A stretch of 64,000 nt of DNA from positions 150,889 through 214,888 of the forward strand of contig NZ_BOMI01000037.1 of the NCBI RefSeq assembly GCF_016862115.1, written 5' to 3'. This DNA is from Paractinoplanes deccanensis. Its GTDB lineage: Bacteria; Actinomycetota; Actinomycetes; Mycobacteriales; Micromonosporaceae. Under the pieces are notes generated by a model. The model saw only the letters and a list, made by a program, of their open reading frames with translations, searched no databases and was not told the DNA's origin. Below are positions 17,659-27,084 of the stretch, piece by piece (position 1 is the first letter of the stretch; every line of letters starts with the position of its first letter). The position numbers were made by a program, and so were the translations under genes.

Positions 17659-18818
17659 CCGCCGCCACACCAATCACCCTCACCGAGACCGAATCCGGTG
17701 CGCAGTCGCTCGCCTCCGGAACCGCCGGGCACGCGCTGCTCGCGGTCGAGCGGGCGATCAACGGCGGCGCCAACTGGACAATGGCTCAACATCTGATCAA
17801 GCAGGCGGCGGCCCGGGTCGACGCCGCGCTGCATACCGGGCTTTACTACGGTGCGCCGGCCATCGCCTTCCTGCTGCACTCCACGATGGCCGACGGCCGC
17901 GACCGCTACCACGCCGCCCGGCAAGCCCTCGACCGGCACGTCCGCAGACTCACCCGCACCCGCCTTGCCCACGCCACCCAGCGGCTACACGATGGCCGGC
18001 CGGCCACCTTCGGCGAGTACGACCTCTTCACCGGCCTGATTGGCTTCGGCGCCCTGCTGCAACAGTTCGCGCCCGACAGCCAGGAGTACGGCTTGGTGCT
18101 GTGCTATCTCGTTGAACTGGCCCATCCCCGCTACCACGACGGTCTGCACGTTCCCGGATGGTGGGTCGACCATGACCCTGATCCGCTCTACCCGACCGCC
18201 GGCGGGCACGCCAACCTCGGGATGGCCCACGGCGCGGCCGGGCTGCTCGCGCTGCTCTCCAATGCCGCCCGCCTCGGCCATCAGGTGCCCGGCCAGTCCG
18301 AGGTGATCGTCTGGCTGTGCGGCTGGTTCGACCAATGGCGCCAGGAGTCCCGGCACGGCCCCTGGTGGCCGCAGTGGATCACCCGGGACGAGCTGCGCAC
18401 CGGCCACCTCACGCACGGCTGCCCCGGCCGGCCGTCGTGGTGCTACGGCACCCCCGGCATCGCCCGCGCGCTGCAACTGGCCGCCATCGCCACCGGCGAC
18501 CGCGCCCGTAAGACCGTCGCCGAACACGCCCTCGCCGCCTGCCTCACCAGCCCACAGCTCGACCGGCTCACCGACCCCGGCATCTGCCACGGCCTCGCCG
18601 GGCTGTACCAAACCGCGCACCGGGCCGCCGCCGACACCGCCAGTCCCGTCATCGCCCAGCAGCTCCCCGCCCTCGCCGACCGCCTCACCGCAACCGAAGA
18701 CGGGGACGGCGACGACAGCGGATTCCTGACCGGCACTATCGGTGTCCGGTTGGTGATGGAAACCATCCGCGCCGGCCAGACCTACACGAGGTGGGACGCA
18801 TGCTTGCTGATCGCCTAA
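17655..18818 (+). CDS. lanC: Lanthionine synthetase C family cyclase (LanC)
   Basis: A 387-residue LanC-like cyclase. The zinc ligands are present as WCYGTPG (Cys) and GICHGLAG (Cys-His), and the upstream NLGMAHGAAG gives the active-site His. LanC adds precursor cysteines to dehydrated residues to form (methyl)lanthionine rings. The ATG overlaps the LanB stop by four bases, and the next gene starts inside its last codons, so the enzymes are made as a coupled set. Confidence 0.92.
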   Translation: MTAATPITLTETESGAQSLASGTAGHALLAVERAINGGANWTMAQHLIKQAAARVDAALHTGLYYGAPAIAFLLHSTMADGRDRYHAARQALDRHVRRLTRTRLAHATQRLHDGRPATFGEYDLFTGLIGFGALLQQFAPDSQEYGLVLCYLVELAHPRYHDGLHVPGWWVDHDPDPLYPTAGGHANLGMAHGAAGLLALLSNAARLGHQVPGQSEVIVWLCGWFDQWRQESRHGPWWPQWITRDELRTGHLTHGCPGRPSWCYGTPGIARALQLAAIATGDRARKTVAEHALAACLTSPQLDRLTDPGICHGLAGLYQTAHRAAADTASPVIAQQLPALADRLTATEDGDGDDSGFLTGTIGVRLVMETIRAGQTYTRWDACLLIA

Positions 18819-19744
18819 CAGTCAACCCCGGGCAGCTCGCCCAGCGGGTGGAAGCGGTGCTCGCCGGCACCGCTGTCGAACACTCCGCCGTCGACGGCAT
18901 CGACCTGACCGACGCGGTGGAAACTTACCGAGCTGCCGGGCGGGCCGCCCTGGACTGTAGGCAAGAGCGCGCCTGGTTCCAGGCGCGGATTACTTGGCCG
19001 GAGTGGGTCGACGCCGAATCGGTGTTCGCCGCGCACGTCGCACCCCGCCTGGACGACGTCCGAGACGGACCGGCCTGGTGGTTCCTGCGCAAGTACCCGC
19101 ACTGGCGGCTGCGGGTTCGCACCTGCGACCACCGCGCGGTCGAGACCCTTCTCGATGACCTCTCATCGGCCGGCACGATCGCCGGCTGGCAGCCCGGCAT
19201 CTACGAGGCCGAGACCGCCGCCTTCGGCGGCGAGGTCGCCATGGCCATCGTCCACGACCTGTTCTGCGCCGACAGCCGAGGCGTGCTCACCTACGCCCGT
19301 CAGCACACGCCACCGCTCGGCCGCCGCGAACTGTCTCTCCTGCTCCTCCAGGCGCTGAACCGGCATGCCGGGCTGGACTGGTTCGAGATCGGCGACGTCT
19401 TCGCCCGGGTGGCCCAGATGCGACCCACCCCGGCCGACCACGACACTCCTGGGATCGACGCCTTGGCCGCGAAGGTGCATCCCGTGCTGGCAAGCGACAT
19501 CACCACCGAGATGCCTCTGTTCACACGCGGCGGACCGGTCGCCTACGCCGCCGACTGGCTGGCCGCGTTCATCCAGGCCGGCCGGCTGCTCGGCGAAGCC
19601 GCCGCCACCGGCCGCCTCGACCGCGGCCTACGGGCAGCTCTCGCACAGATCGTGATCTTCCACTGGAACCGGCTCGGCTTGCCCGCCCATACCCAAGGCA
19701 TCCTCGCCCACGCCGCGAAAGCCGCCACCCTACCTCGGAGTTGA
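18800..19744 (+). CDS. Stand-alone SpaB_C/thiopeptide-type elimination-domain protein
   Basis: A 314-residue protein of the thiopeptide-type bacteriocin biosynthesis family (TIGR03891-like). It contains WFQARITWPEW, WWFLRKYPHWRLRVRT and the C-terminal IVIFHWNRLGLPAHTQGIL, matching the SpaB_C fold. In split LanB systems this domain eliminates glutamate; here it is present as well as a full-length LanB, so it may act on particular residues or have another role. The ATG at 18800 follows GAGGTGG and overlaps LanC by 19 bases. Confidence 0.87.
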   Translation: MLADRLTVNPGQLAQRVEAVLAGTAVEHSAVDGIDLTDAVETYRAAGRAALDCRQERAWFQARITWPEWVDAESVFAAHVAPRLDDVRDGPAWWFLRKYPHWRLRVRTCDHRAVETLLDDLSSAGTIAGWQPGIYEAETAAFGGEVAMAIVHDLFCADSRGVLTYARQHTPPLGRRELSLLLLQALNRHAGLDWFEIGDVFARVAQMRPTPADHDTPGIDALAAKVHPVLASDITTEMPLFTRGGPVAYAADWLAAFIQAGRLLGEAAATGRLDRGLRAALAQIVIFHWNRLGLPAHTQGILAHAAKAATLPRS

Positions 19745-19747
19745 CCC

Positions 19748-20929
19748 ATGCCTCCGTCACCGCTTACTGCCGCCATCCGCCGGTTCCCGCTGCTCGGCCG
19801 CCCCCGGCCCGACTGCCCAGCGCTGCCGCTGCGCATCCAGGAGATCGCCGACGCCGTGGACGCCGCACGGCAGAAGGCGGACCACGGCATGGCCGACGCC
19901 GCCCACGCCCTCAACAAGGCCGCCCTGATCGCCAGCGACGCCGGCATGACCGACCTCGCCAGGCACTTGTGCTGGCAGCACATCGACACCTACCGCCATG
20001 CCGGACGGCCCCTGACCATCCTGGAAGCCCGCTACCTGCTCGAACCGGTCCTCAACCTCGCCCGCCTCCAGATCCGCACCGACCAGGGCACCGCCGCCGT
20101 ACGGCTCCTGGAATCGATGTACTCGGCCGTCACCAAGCGCTGCGATCTCGTCGTCACCGACCGGACCCTGCCGCTGGCCAACCTCGTCGGTGAACCCGCA
20201 GACCGGCGCCAGCTACGGCAATGGGTCTGGCTCCAACTCATCGGCGAAGGCGTCCGCGCCCTCGCCCTCGCCGGCCGATGGGACGCCGCCGCCGAACACG
20301 CCCGCCACTACAACGGCATCGGCGACCACCTGATGGAAGGCCGCCAAGCCGACATCATCAAGCACTGCCTGCGCGGTGACCGCCCGCAGGCCCGCACCGT
20401 GCTTGCGGAGACCACTACCACCGAGCCCTGGGAACAGGACGTTGCTGCCTGCCTCCATCTGATGTGCCTCCATGCCAGCGACGAACCGACCGCACCAACC
20501 GACTCAATGCCGCTGCTACAGGCAGCCGTCACCCGGTACGACGGCTGCATCGGCACCGCCAACTACGCCTCGTACCGCGCCCGACTCGGCCTCATCATCG
20601 CCACTCTTGCCGACAGCATCAGCCCAAGCATGGCGACCAGCCTGCTCAGCCGGGTCGCAACGAACGCGATCAGCTCCGCAGACGGATACGCGGCCCGCGA
20701 CGTACTCGGCTTCCGCGACCTCATCGAGGGCATCACCGACGCCCAACGTAGCGGTCTCAACTGCCTCGCCGGGGAGGCAGGTCTTGCGATCGGGACGCTG
20801 CCCGAGTCAATCCTGCAGTCGCTGACCGCGGTGAGCGACGAGGCAGCGGCCGTGCTGCATGCCGCGCTTGCGGCCCGCAGCGTCGTTCACACCAGTGTGG
20901 CCATCAAGAGCGGGGTGACGACGCGGTGA
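19748..20929 (+). CDS. Helical-repeat protein at the end of the lanthipeptide operon
   Basis: A 393-residue protein, largely helical with TPR-like pairs such as AAHALNKAALIASDAGMTDL and LIGEGVRALALAGRWDAAAE. No catalytic motif or membrane segment. It begins three bases after the preceding stop and is the last gene in the run. Similar helical proteins sit beside FxLD clusters, but their role is not known; a scaffold, regulator or self-resistance factor are all possible. Confidence 0.6.
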   Translation: MPPSPLTAAIRRFPLLGRPRPDCPALPLRIQEIADAVDAARQKADHGMADAAHALNKAALIASDAGMTDLARHLCWQHIDTYRHAGRPLTILEARYLLEPVLNLARLQIRTDQGTAAVRLLESMYSAVTKRCDLVVTDRTLPLANLVGEPADRRQLRQWVWLQLIGEGVRALALAGRWDAAAEHARHYNGIGDHLMEGRQADIIKHCLRGDRPQARTVLAETTTTEPWEQDVAACLHLMCLHASDEPTAPTDSMPLLQAAVTRYDGCIGTANYASYRARLGLIIATLADSISPSMATSLLSRVATNAISSADGYAARDVLGFRDLIEGITDAQRSGLNCLAGEAGLAIGTLPESILQSLTAVSDEAAAVLHAALAARSVVHTSVAIKSGVTTR

Positions 20930-21355
20930 AGGGCAGCGCGGACCTCGCCGTGGCGCGGTCGTTTACAGATGCCCGGTAGAAACGGTCCCGTCCGGCTCAT
21001 GGACGCATGCGAGTGCGTGTGAGCGGAGAACCAAGATTGCTGACGCCTACCTCATCTCCCGGCGTGCACCGGCCGAGACGCGGAGTCGCCGGACCTCAAC
21101 ATCGTTCCGACGTGTCTGACCGACGCCGTGAACGCCAAGACCTGCGCGCCGCCCTACACCGTCGTTCAACAGCCGGCCGGACCAGCCGTCGACCTTCCGT
21201 ACCTGCTCGCAATCTGCTGGCAGCTACTTCTCCGACACAACTCGCCTAACGCAAGACACGCTTTACGGTCATGGCCAACAACCAATAATGTTGGGGCGGA
21301 TCATCGGAGTCGCTGCGCCCACGCTACAATGGCGCGGCCCAGCGAAGGGAGAAAG
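20930..21355. other. Gap between lanthipeptide cluster and defence block
   Basis: About 425 bases with no supported gene and no clear hairpin. The last 60 bases become richer in A and G and hold the promoter and ribosome binding site region of the DNA methyltransferase. Confidence 0.4.
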
Positions 21356-22447
21356 GTGGCAGGGCAGGACGACCGCAAGGACGGTCCGCGTCCAGCGAGT
21401 CGTACCGCGCCATGGCCGCCGGCTCAGGTGGAGGTCAAGCCTGATCCCGTCGATGACACGCGTCAGTACGCCGCGTCGGTCGTGAGCCCCCTACGCTATC
21501 CCGGTGCCAAGCGACAGCTTGTTCCGCTCATTGAGCGGATAATCGCCGGAAATGTTCCACCACCTCGATTGTTCGTGGAGCCCTTCTGCGGAGGAGCGAC
21601 AACTGCGCTGCGACTGGCCGGCACCGGGGTCGTTGAGCATGTCGTGCTTGCAGACGGCGATCCTCTGGTGGCAGCGTTCTGGTACACGGCCGCATTCGAC
21701 ACAACGTGGCTGATAGACGCGATGCGCGAGGTGCCGGTAACAGTAGAACGGTGGAAGTGGTGGCGGAACTGCAATTCGACTTCAGTTCGGGACCTAGCGC
21801 TCAAATGCCTTTTCCTCAACCGAACTACGTTTTCTGGGATTCTGCATGGTTGGGCCGGCCCGATCGGCGGCCTGAACCAGAACGCCGAGACCAAGTACAA
21901 AATTGACTGCCGCTTCAACAAGGATGCCCTCGCGCAGCGCATCAGCGCCGTCGGGCAACTAGCAGACACGGGGCACATACTTGAGGTGTGGAGTCACGAC
22001 TGGGGAACCAGTCTAGACCTTGTCGGCAGTCGGTACCGAGGGCTTGTGGGGCCGGAAGAGGCGGTGGTGTACCTCGATCCACCGTATGTTGAAAAGGCCC
22101 CGTATCTGTATCAGTGGTCCTTTCAAGATGATCAGCATCGCGCCCTCGCACAGGTGCTTTCCGGCGACACCCCGTTTCGGTGGCTGTTGTCATATGACGA
22201 CAACGCCCTCGCACGCGCACTGTATCCTCCCGCCGAAAGGCACCACGTACTACACGCCATGCACCGGTACACCGCAGCAGGGCTAAAGGCGGACGAAAAG
22301 AAGGGGAAACGACAAAGAACCGTCCGCGCCGAGCTACTCGTGACCAACTTCCCGGACATCCCAGAGTCGGACGACTACCACGTCGTTGGTGACACCACGT
22401 GCGTCTCATGCCAGAAGGCCGACTCGGCAGACGCGGACCGGAGCTAA
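21356..22447 (+). CDS. D12-class N6-adenine DNA methyltransferase
   Basis: A 363-residue Dam-like enzyme. Motif X is in SPLRYPGAKRQLVPLIERI, motif I is VEPFCGGATTALRL and motif IV is VVYLDPPYVEKAPY, the DPPY of adenine-N6 methyltransferases. The order X-I-IV marks the D12 (alpha) class. The recognition sequence cannot be read. It starts at GTG after AAGGGAG. The HerA and NurA-like genes follow after 326 bases on the same strand, so it may protect host DNA from a nuclease module, or be independent. Confidence 0.85.
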   Translation: MAGQDDRKDGPRPASRTAPWPPAQVEVKPDPVDDTRQYAASVVSPLRYPGAKRQLVPLIERIIAGNVPPPRLFVEPFCGGATTALRLAGTGVVEHVVLADGDPLVAAFWYTAAFDTTWLIDAMREVPVTVERWKWWRNCNSTSVRDLALKCLFLNRTTFSGILHGWAGPIGGLNQNAETKYKIDCRFNKDALAQRISAVGQLADTGHILEVWSHDWGTSLDLVGSRYRGLVGPEEAVVYLDPPYVEKAPYLYQWSFQDDQHRALAQVLSGDTPFRWLLSYDDNALARALYPPAERHHVLHAMHRYTAAGLKADEKKGKRQRTVRAELLVTNFPDIPESDDYHVVGDTTCVSCQKADSADADRS

Positions 22448-22773
22448 GAGAGGGCTTCCGTCCTCGGCGGACAGACGGCATCATGATTGATCGTGTCGTT
22501 GACGCCACTGAGTGTATTTTCTGATCTTGTTTCGCGATGCGCCGCCCGGGGCGCCGTGACCGGCACTGAGCCGCCGACCACCCGAGGCGCACGATGGGCC
22601 TCTGGTCGATCGCCCCAAGGTGTCGTGCACTATCGCTCCTGATGCAGCCGCTGTCGCGTAGAGCCGTCGGTACTCCGAATGGGTGAAGCCGCAGCTTTTC
22701 TGTCGTACCCCCCTGGTACCTCTATCTGCGGTGCGTTCAGCGTCCAGCGGGCGCATGACCAAGGAGGATTCAC
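22448..22773. other. Gap before the HerA gene
   Basis: A 326-base stretch without a convincing gene. It contains a locally A+T-richer part (about 22485-22535) that could hold a promoter, so HerA may be transcribed apart from the methyltransferase. No strong hairpin was seen. Confidence 0.4.
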
Positions 22774-24882
22774 GTGACCATGTTGTCCGGCATCGCCGGG
22801 GCTGCGTCGGCTGGCGGCAACCCGCTCACCTGGCTGCTCGACGGTGCTAGCCGCCTAGGCGGCATCTATCACCTCGGCTATGACCGTGCGACCGTCATCA
22901 CCGACGATCTGGTCAAGCGCGACGCTGGCGGAGTGCCCCGCAACGGATTCCTCCTCGCGGCGGCGACGAAGCCGACGAAGGAGACCAACGCACCGCTCGA
23001 TGAGGAGGAAGTCATCCTCCTGCGCGTGCGTAGCACCGCGGCACTGCCCAATGAGGCCGAGTTGGTCGCGACCCGGCTGGCCGCGATGCGTGACGCCGAC
23101 ATCCGCGACAAGACTCCCTCCGAAGTAATGGACAACCTCACCTCGAGCCAGACCCAGCTATCGGCGTTCGAGTGTGACGTGCTCGGCACCTTCTACGCCG
23201 ACACCGTCGCTCGCCGGCCCTTCATCCAATGGGGCGCCGACATCGACAACGTCTACGCCGGCGCCCGATACTTCGTGTACCTGCCCTCAGCCGAGGTGTT
23301 GTCGTTCGTCGCCTCCTACCCTGAGCGGACTGAGCAGGAGATCGCCGAGTCGGCCACTCCAAGCCTGATCGAGTTGGGCACCGTGCGGTTCGCCTCGACC
23401 CGCCGTCGGGCGACAGCGGCGAAGATGGATGCCGTGCCGGTGAAGGTTCGAGTCACGGACTTCATCTCACGCAAGACAGCCGTGCTCGGCATGACGCGCG
23501 TGGGCAAGTCCAACACCAACAAGACGATCTGCACGGCTGTGTTCGAGCATGCCGCTCGCACAAAGGTCAAAATCGGACAGTTGATTTTCGACCCACAGGG
23601 TGAATACGCCAACGTCAACGACCAAGATAAAACCGGCCTGAGACTGCTCGGTACGGGAAGCGACCTGGTGCACATCTACAAGATGCGCCCGGACGCGAAA
23701 ACCGGGCAGGAGTTCCCGCTGGCCGTCAACTTCTTCGACACCGACGAGCTGCCTATGGTGTGGGAGTTCGTGCAGAACTCTTTGGCCGACGTGACCACCG
23801 CCTACGCCAACGCGTTCAAGACCGCGGCCATCTTCGACCCGGATCGCACCGACTTCCCCAGCGGCCCGGCCGGTGACAAGGAGTTCTACGACGAGCTGGG
23901 CAAGGCGCAGCGTGCCCGGTTGGCGTTCTACGCTCTGTTGTCCAAGGCCGACTTCCCGCCGCCGCCGCGCGGGTTCTCGCTGTTGTTCAAGATAAACAAG
24001 CCGCTGCGGGAGGCATTCGAGCAGGTCCGCCCCCAGCACATCCGAGTCGTCAACGAGCGTCAAGGCTTGTGTGCGGTCGACTCACCGGTCGCTGCGAAGC
24101 GGCTGATGGACTGGCTGTCAGCGCGGATCGATGAGGTGGTGACGGGGAGGGTGCCTGCCCAGTACGCCTCGCTCGACCTCCAGTCGTGGCAAAACTGCGA
24201 CGCGTTCATGAACATCCTGACCGTGTACGACGCGAAGGTGGGCAGCGTCGTACTCAATAAGATTCGTCTGCTGACGGACTTCCACGACCCGACTAGCACC
24301 GGTGATCTTGCTGACCGGGTGTGGGCGGACCTGAAGGAAGGCCGGATGGTCATCATCGACCTGTCGATCGGGTCGGACCAGGTCATTAAGATGCTCTCCG
24401 AGCGCCTGGTGGTCCGGCTGATCGACAAGGCGAACGACCGGTTCCGCAGCAACCAGCCCGCCGTGCCGATCCAAATAGTCGTGGAAGAGGCACACAACCT
24501 GTTCGACCGTGACAAGTCGGGCAAGTCGAAGGTGCAGGATGACCCATGGGTACGGCTCGCCAAGGAGGCCGCCAAGTACGAGATGGGACTCGTCTACGCC
24601 ACCCAGGAAGTCACCAGCATCGACAAGCGGATCTTGTCGAACACGTCGAATTGGGTGGTCGCTCACCTGAACTCGGACAACGAAACGCGGGAACTGGCCC
24701 ACTACTATGACTTCGGGGTCTTCGCGGACGGCCTCCGCAAGGCCGAGGACAAAGGCTATGCCCGAGTGAAAACCTTCTCCGGCAAGTACATCGTGCCGGT
24801 GCAGATCGCCAAGTTCGACCACGACATGATCAACCGGGCGCGGGCCGCAGCCGGTCTCCCGGCCATCTCGGTCGAGGATTGA
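22774..24882 (+). CDS. HerA-type (DUF87) DNA-pumping ATPase
   Basis: A 702-residue ATPase of the HerA/FtsK clade. An N-terminal beta-rich domain (residues 1-230) is followed by Walker A GMTRVGKS (239-246), QLIFDPQGEYAN, and Walker B IQIVVEEAHNLF; the C-terminal part has NTSNWVVAHLNSDNE. HerA forms a hexamer that translocates duplex DNA and works with NurA. The start is GTG with AAGGAGG six bases upstream. The NurA-like gene starts 14 bases after its stop. Confidence 0.88.
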   Translation: MTMLSGIAGAASAGGNPLTWLLDGASRLGGIYHLGYDRATVITDDLVKRDAGGVPRNGFLLAAATKPTKETNAPLDEEEVILLRVRSTAALPNEAELVATRLAAMRDADIRDKTPSEVMDNLTSSQTQLSAFECDVLGTFYADTVARRPFIQWGADIDNVYAGARYFVYLPSAEVLSFVASYPERTEQEIAESATPSLIELGTVRFASTRRRATAAKMDAVPVKVRVTDFISRKTAVLGMTRVGKSNTNKTICTAVFEHAARTKVKIGQLIFDPQGEYANVNDQDKTGLRLLGTGSDLVHIYKMRPDAKTGQEFPLAVNFFDTDELPMVWEFVQNSLADVTTAYANAFKTAAIFDPDRTDFPSGPAGDKEFYDELGKAQRARLAFYALLSKADFPPPPRGFSLLFKINKPLREAFEQVRPQHIRVVNERQGLCAVDSPVAAKRLMDWLSARIDEVVTGRVPAQYASLDLQSWQNCDAFMNILTVYDAKVGSVVLNKIRLLTDFHDPTSTGDLADRVWADLKEGRMVIIDLSIGSDQVIKMLSERLVVRLIDKANDRFRSNQPAVPIQIVVEEAHNLFDRDKSGKSKVQDDPWVRLAKEAAKYEMGLVYATQEVTSIDKRILSNTSNWVVAHLNSDNETRELAHYYDFGVFADGLRKAEDKGYARVKTFSGKYIVPVQIAKFDHDMINRARAAAGLPAISVED

Positions 24883-24895
24883 GGGCAACGAGCAG

Positions 24896-26344
24896 ATGTC
24901 GTACGACCAGGAACGTGCTTCCCGCATAGGCCACGTGCCCACTGTTCTAAGCCCCGCCGTGGCTGAAGCGATGAAGCGTTGGGTGACCCCTTCAGTCAGC
25001 GTCGAGGAACCAACACAGATCACCAGCCGGCTCATCCCGCTGGATGAGGTTCCTCGCGACCAGCGCCCCGATCCGTCGTTCACCATCGCCTTCGACGGCT
25101 CCAACCAGGAAGTCGAGGCCCGCGCGGGATTCCCGTCCGTGCGGGTGGGCTTCCTGCAGATCGCGGGCGTCTACGTCGACATCCTGCGCTTCCTCAATGC
25201 CAACCGCAGCGGCCTGGTCGACGCCCGGGAACTCGAACGCGCCCAAATCACTCAGACGGTCAACGCTGTACTGCCGGGCTCGAATGTGACGATCAAGGGG
25301 TTCACCGGCAAGGAGTCCTGGCGCGCGGAGTTCGACCGTGCGCTACACGAATCCGGCATCGACGACTTCGGCGCGAAGTTCACCCTCGCTGACGCCTTGA
25401 TGACCATCCACGGCGCCCCGGGCAGGCCGGCGCCTCACGCCGAACTCGCTAAGTGTCCCAGCTGCGAGAAGGCCAGCTCTCCAGTGCAGACCGTCCCACC
25501 TGGCGGCGGGCGCTGCAGCCAATCTGGCTGCGGCGAGGCACTGCATTTGGCCGACGTGCTTCGCGTGTACGAGGAATTCAGCGACGAAGGGGAGAACCTC
25601 GGCCCCCTGAACCGAGCGATGAACATCGCCGAACGGCTGTTGCTTGTCGCATATATTGACGGCTTCTACCGCGAGGACCCAAGTAGGCTTTCTCAGGGAC
25701 TGTTCATCACCGACGGACCCCTGGCCCTCTACGGACCGATGGCTCCGATGAAATCGAAGTTTCTGTCCTACTGGGAGCAGCTATGCAGTGACCTCGACCG
25801 CCGCGACATCGCGGCGCCGTTGCTTGTTGGCATCGAGAAGACGGGCCGCTTCGTAGACCACGCCCGAGCCATCCAGGATCACATCAAACCGGGCCACGTG
25901 ATGGTCCTCGATACGCCGTACGTCAACCAGTACATCGTTAACCAAAAACCCGAACATTTCTACGGTCAGGACGAGTTCTACGGACGCCGGTTCTTCTACC
26001 GCACCACGACAGGGGAAGTTCTTGTCGTCACCGTGCCGCGGCTGCCGAGTGGCAGACCTTATGAGAAGCCGCAGAAGAATCCGGACGGCACCTTTGTCTC
26101 TGGGCCAGAAGAGCAACTGGCCTCGTACCCGACGCTGCGTGCCACACTTGAGGCACTCGACCTTCTACAGACTCGCCTCTACCCCAACGCCGTCATCCCC
26201 GTCGCGCTGGCACACTCGGCGTCCTCGTTGCCGCTAGGGACCGGTCGCAGCGTTCTAACTCTTCTTGCCCAGCAAGCGCTAAACATGCCGCGCGACACGA
26301 TCAGTCTCAGTAGGTTCAAACCGCCGCGATACGGTCAGAGGTAG
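24896..26344 (+). CDS. NurA-like nuclease with inserted zinc ribbon
   Basis: A 482-residue protein with features of the NurA nuclease fold: TIAFDGSNQEVEARAGF (D67), FITDGPLALYG (D273), IEKTGRFVDHA, and the C-terminal VALAHSASSLP (His). NurA is a Mn-dependent 5'-3' exonuclease and endonuclease driven by HerA. Between the first two motifs is an insert with CPSC (C187, C190) and CSQSGC (C207, C212), likely a zinc ribbon that could contact DNA or HerA; typical NurA lacks it as far as I know. Adjacent to herA, it gives a HerA-NurA pair. Confidence 0.75.
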   Translation: MSYDQERASRIGHVPTVLSPAVAEAMKRWVTPSVSVEEPTQITSRLIPLDEVPRDQRPDPSFTIAFDGSNQEVEARAGFPSVRVGFLQIAGVYVDILRFLNANRSGLVDARELERAQITQTVNAVLPGSNVTIKGFTGKESWRAEFDRALHESGIDDFGAKFTLADALMTIHGAPGRPAPHAELAKCPSCEKASSPVQTVPPGGGRCSQSGCGEALHLADVLRVYEEFSDEGENLGPLNRAMNIAERLLLVAYIDGFYREDPSRLSQGLFITDGPLALYGPMAPMKSKFLSYWEQLCSDLDRRDIAAPLLVGIEKTGRFVDHARAIQDHIKPGHVMVLDTPYVNQYIVNQKPEHFYGQDEFYGRRFFYRTTTGEVLVVTVPRLPSGRPYEKPQKNPDGTFVSGPEEQLASYPTLRATLEALDLLQTRLYPNAVIPVALAHSASSLPLGTGRSVLTLLAQQALNMPRDTISLSRFKPPRYGQR

Positions 26345-26377
26345 GCGGGAGGGTCTTTTCTCGCCCCCGCATACCTC
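26338..26377 (+). terminator. Hairpin at the end of the NurA-like gene
   Basis: Arms GAGGTAGGCGGG and CCCGCATACCTC pair with one mismatch over 12 bases around a 16-base loop; the left arm includes the stop codon. There is no trailing T-run. It lies between converging genes, so it may terminate both directions. Confidence 0.4.
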
Positions 26378-26541
26378 CCACTTGCGGCTACCCGCGCCCT
26401 AACGTTGCCTCACCCGCCACGCCGTCCCTGGTGAGGCGGCAACTCCTTCGGCGACCCAAAGCGCCGGATCGGCCCGGCCATACATCTCGCGCAGTCCGCC
26501 GTCAACCCAAGGCGAGACTGCGAGACCGCAGCGGGCCAGGA

Positions 26542-27084
26542 TCAGCGGAAGGGCACGGGCAACGCGTCGCCGGGCCGAAGAACGACAATGCCGTCGAACT
26601 CCACGAAGCCGTCGGGCTCCAGACCATCAGGCAACCTGAAGAACCGTGCTTCCAGACCCCCGGCAAGCTCACCAGTGCGTGTCACCGGGATCGGCCCACG
26701 GTCCCGCTCGGCGAGCGCAAACGAGGCTCGGTGACCGAACAGCCCAACCAACCCAGCCGGCACGAACTCGTCGCCCGGCATCAGTACCTGCCGACGCCGC
26801 ACGCCGGGCTCGATCTGCGTTACGTGGATGACACTCTTCGGCGACAGCGACCTACCCGCCGCCACCGGCAACTCCATCCGTTCCGCCGCAGTAATCCACC
26901 GGCACCGATGCTGGGCATCAGGCCGCTGCTCGAACCAGGCCGCGTCCGTAACCATGAGCGCATCCAACGACGTCGCCATGGGGCAGGTTGGCTCATGGAC
27001 AAGTGTGCCGCCCGACGGGCGCTTGCCACAGTCCGGGCATTTAGGGCCGGCAGGGTGTCCGCTGCGACGTCGACTTGCAGGCAC
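26542..27084 (-). CDS. Hypothetical protein with N-terminal CPDC zinc-knuckle-like motif
   Basis: A 180-residue protein. The N-terminus has CPDCGKRPSGGTLVHEPTCP, a possible Cys4-type or Cys/His metal site. The rest is mixed alpha/beta (SVIHVTQIEPGVRRRQVLMP, then GFVEFDGIVVLRPGD). I do not recognise an enzyme motif. It is convergent to the NurA-like gene, so it is probably a separate unit. Confidence 0.5.
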   Translation of the reverse strand: MPASRRRSGHPAGPKCPDCGKRPSGGTLVHEPTCPMATSLDALMVTDAAWFEQRPDAQHRCRWITAAERMELPVAAGRSLSPKSVIHVTQIEPGVRRRQVLMPGDEFVPAGLVGLFGHRASFALAERDRGPIPVTRTGELAGGLEARFFRLPDGLEPDGFVEFDGIVVLRPGDALPVPFR

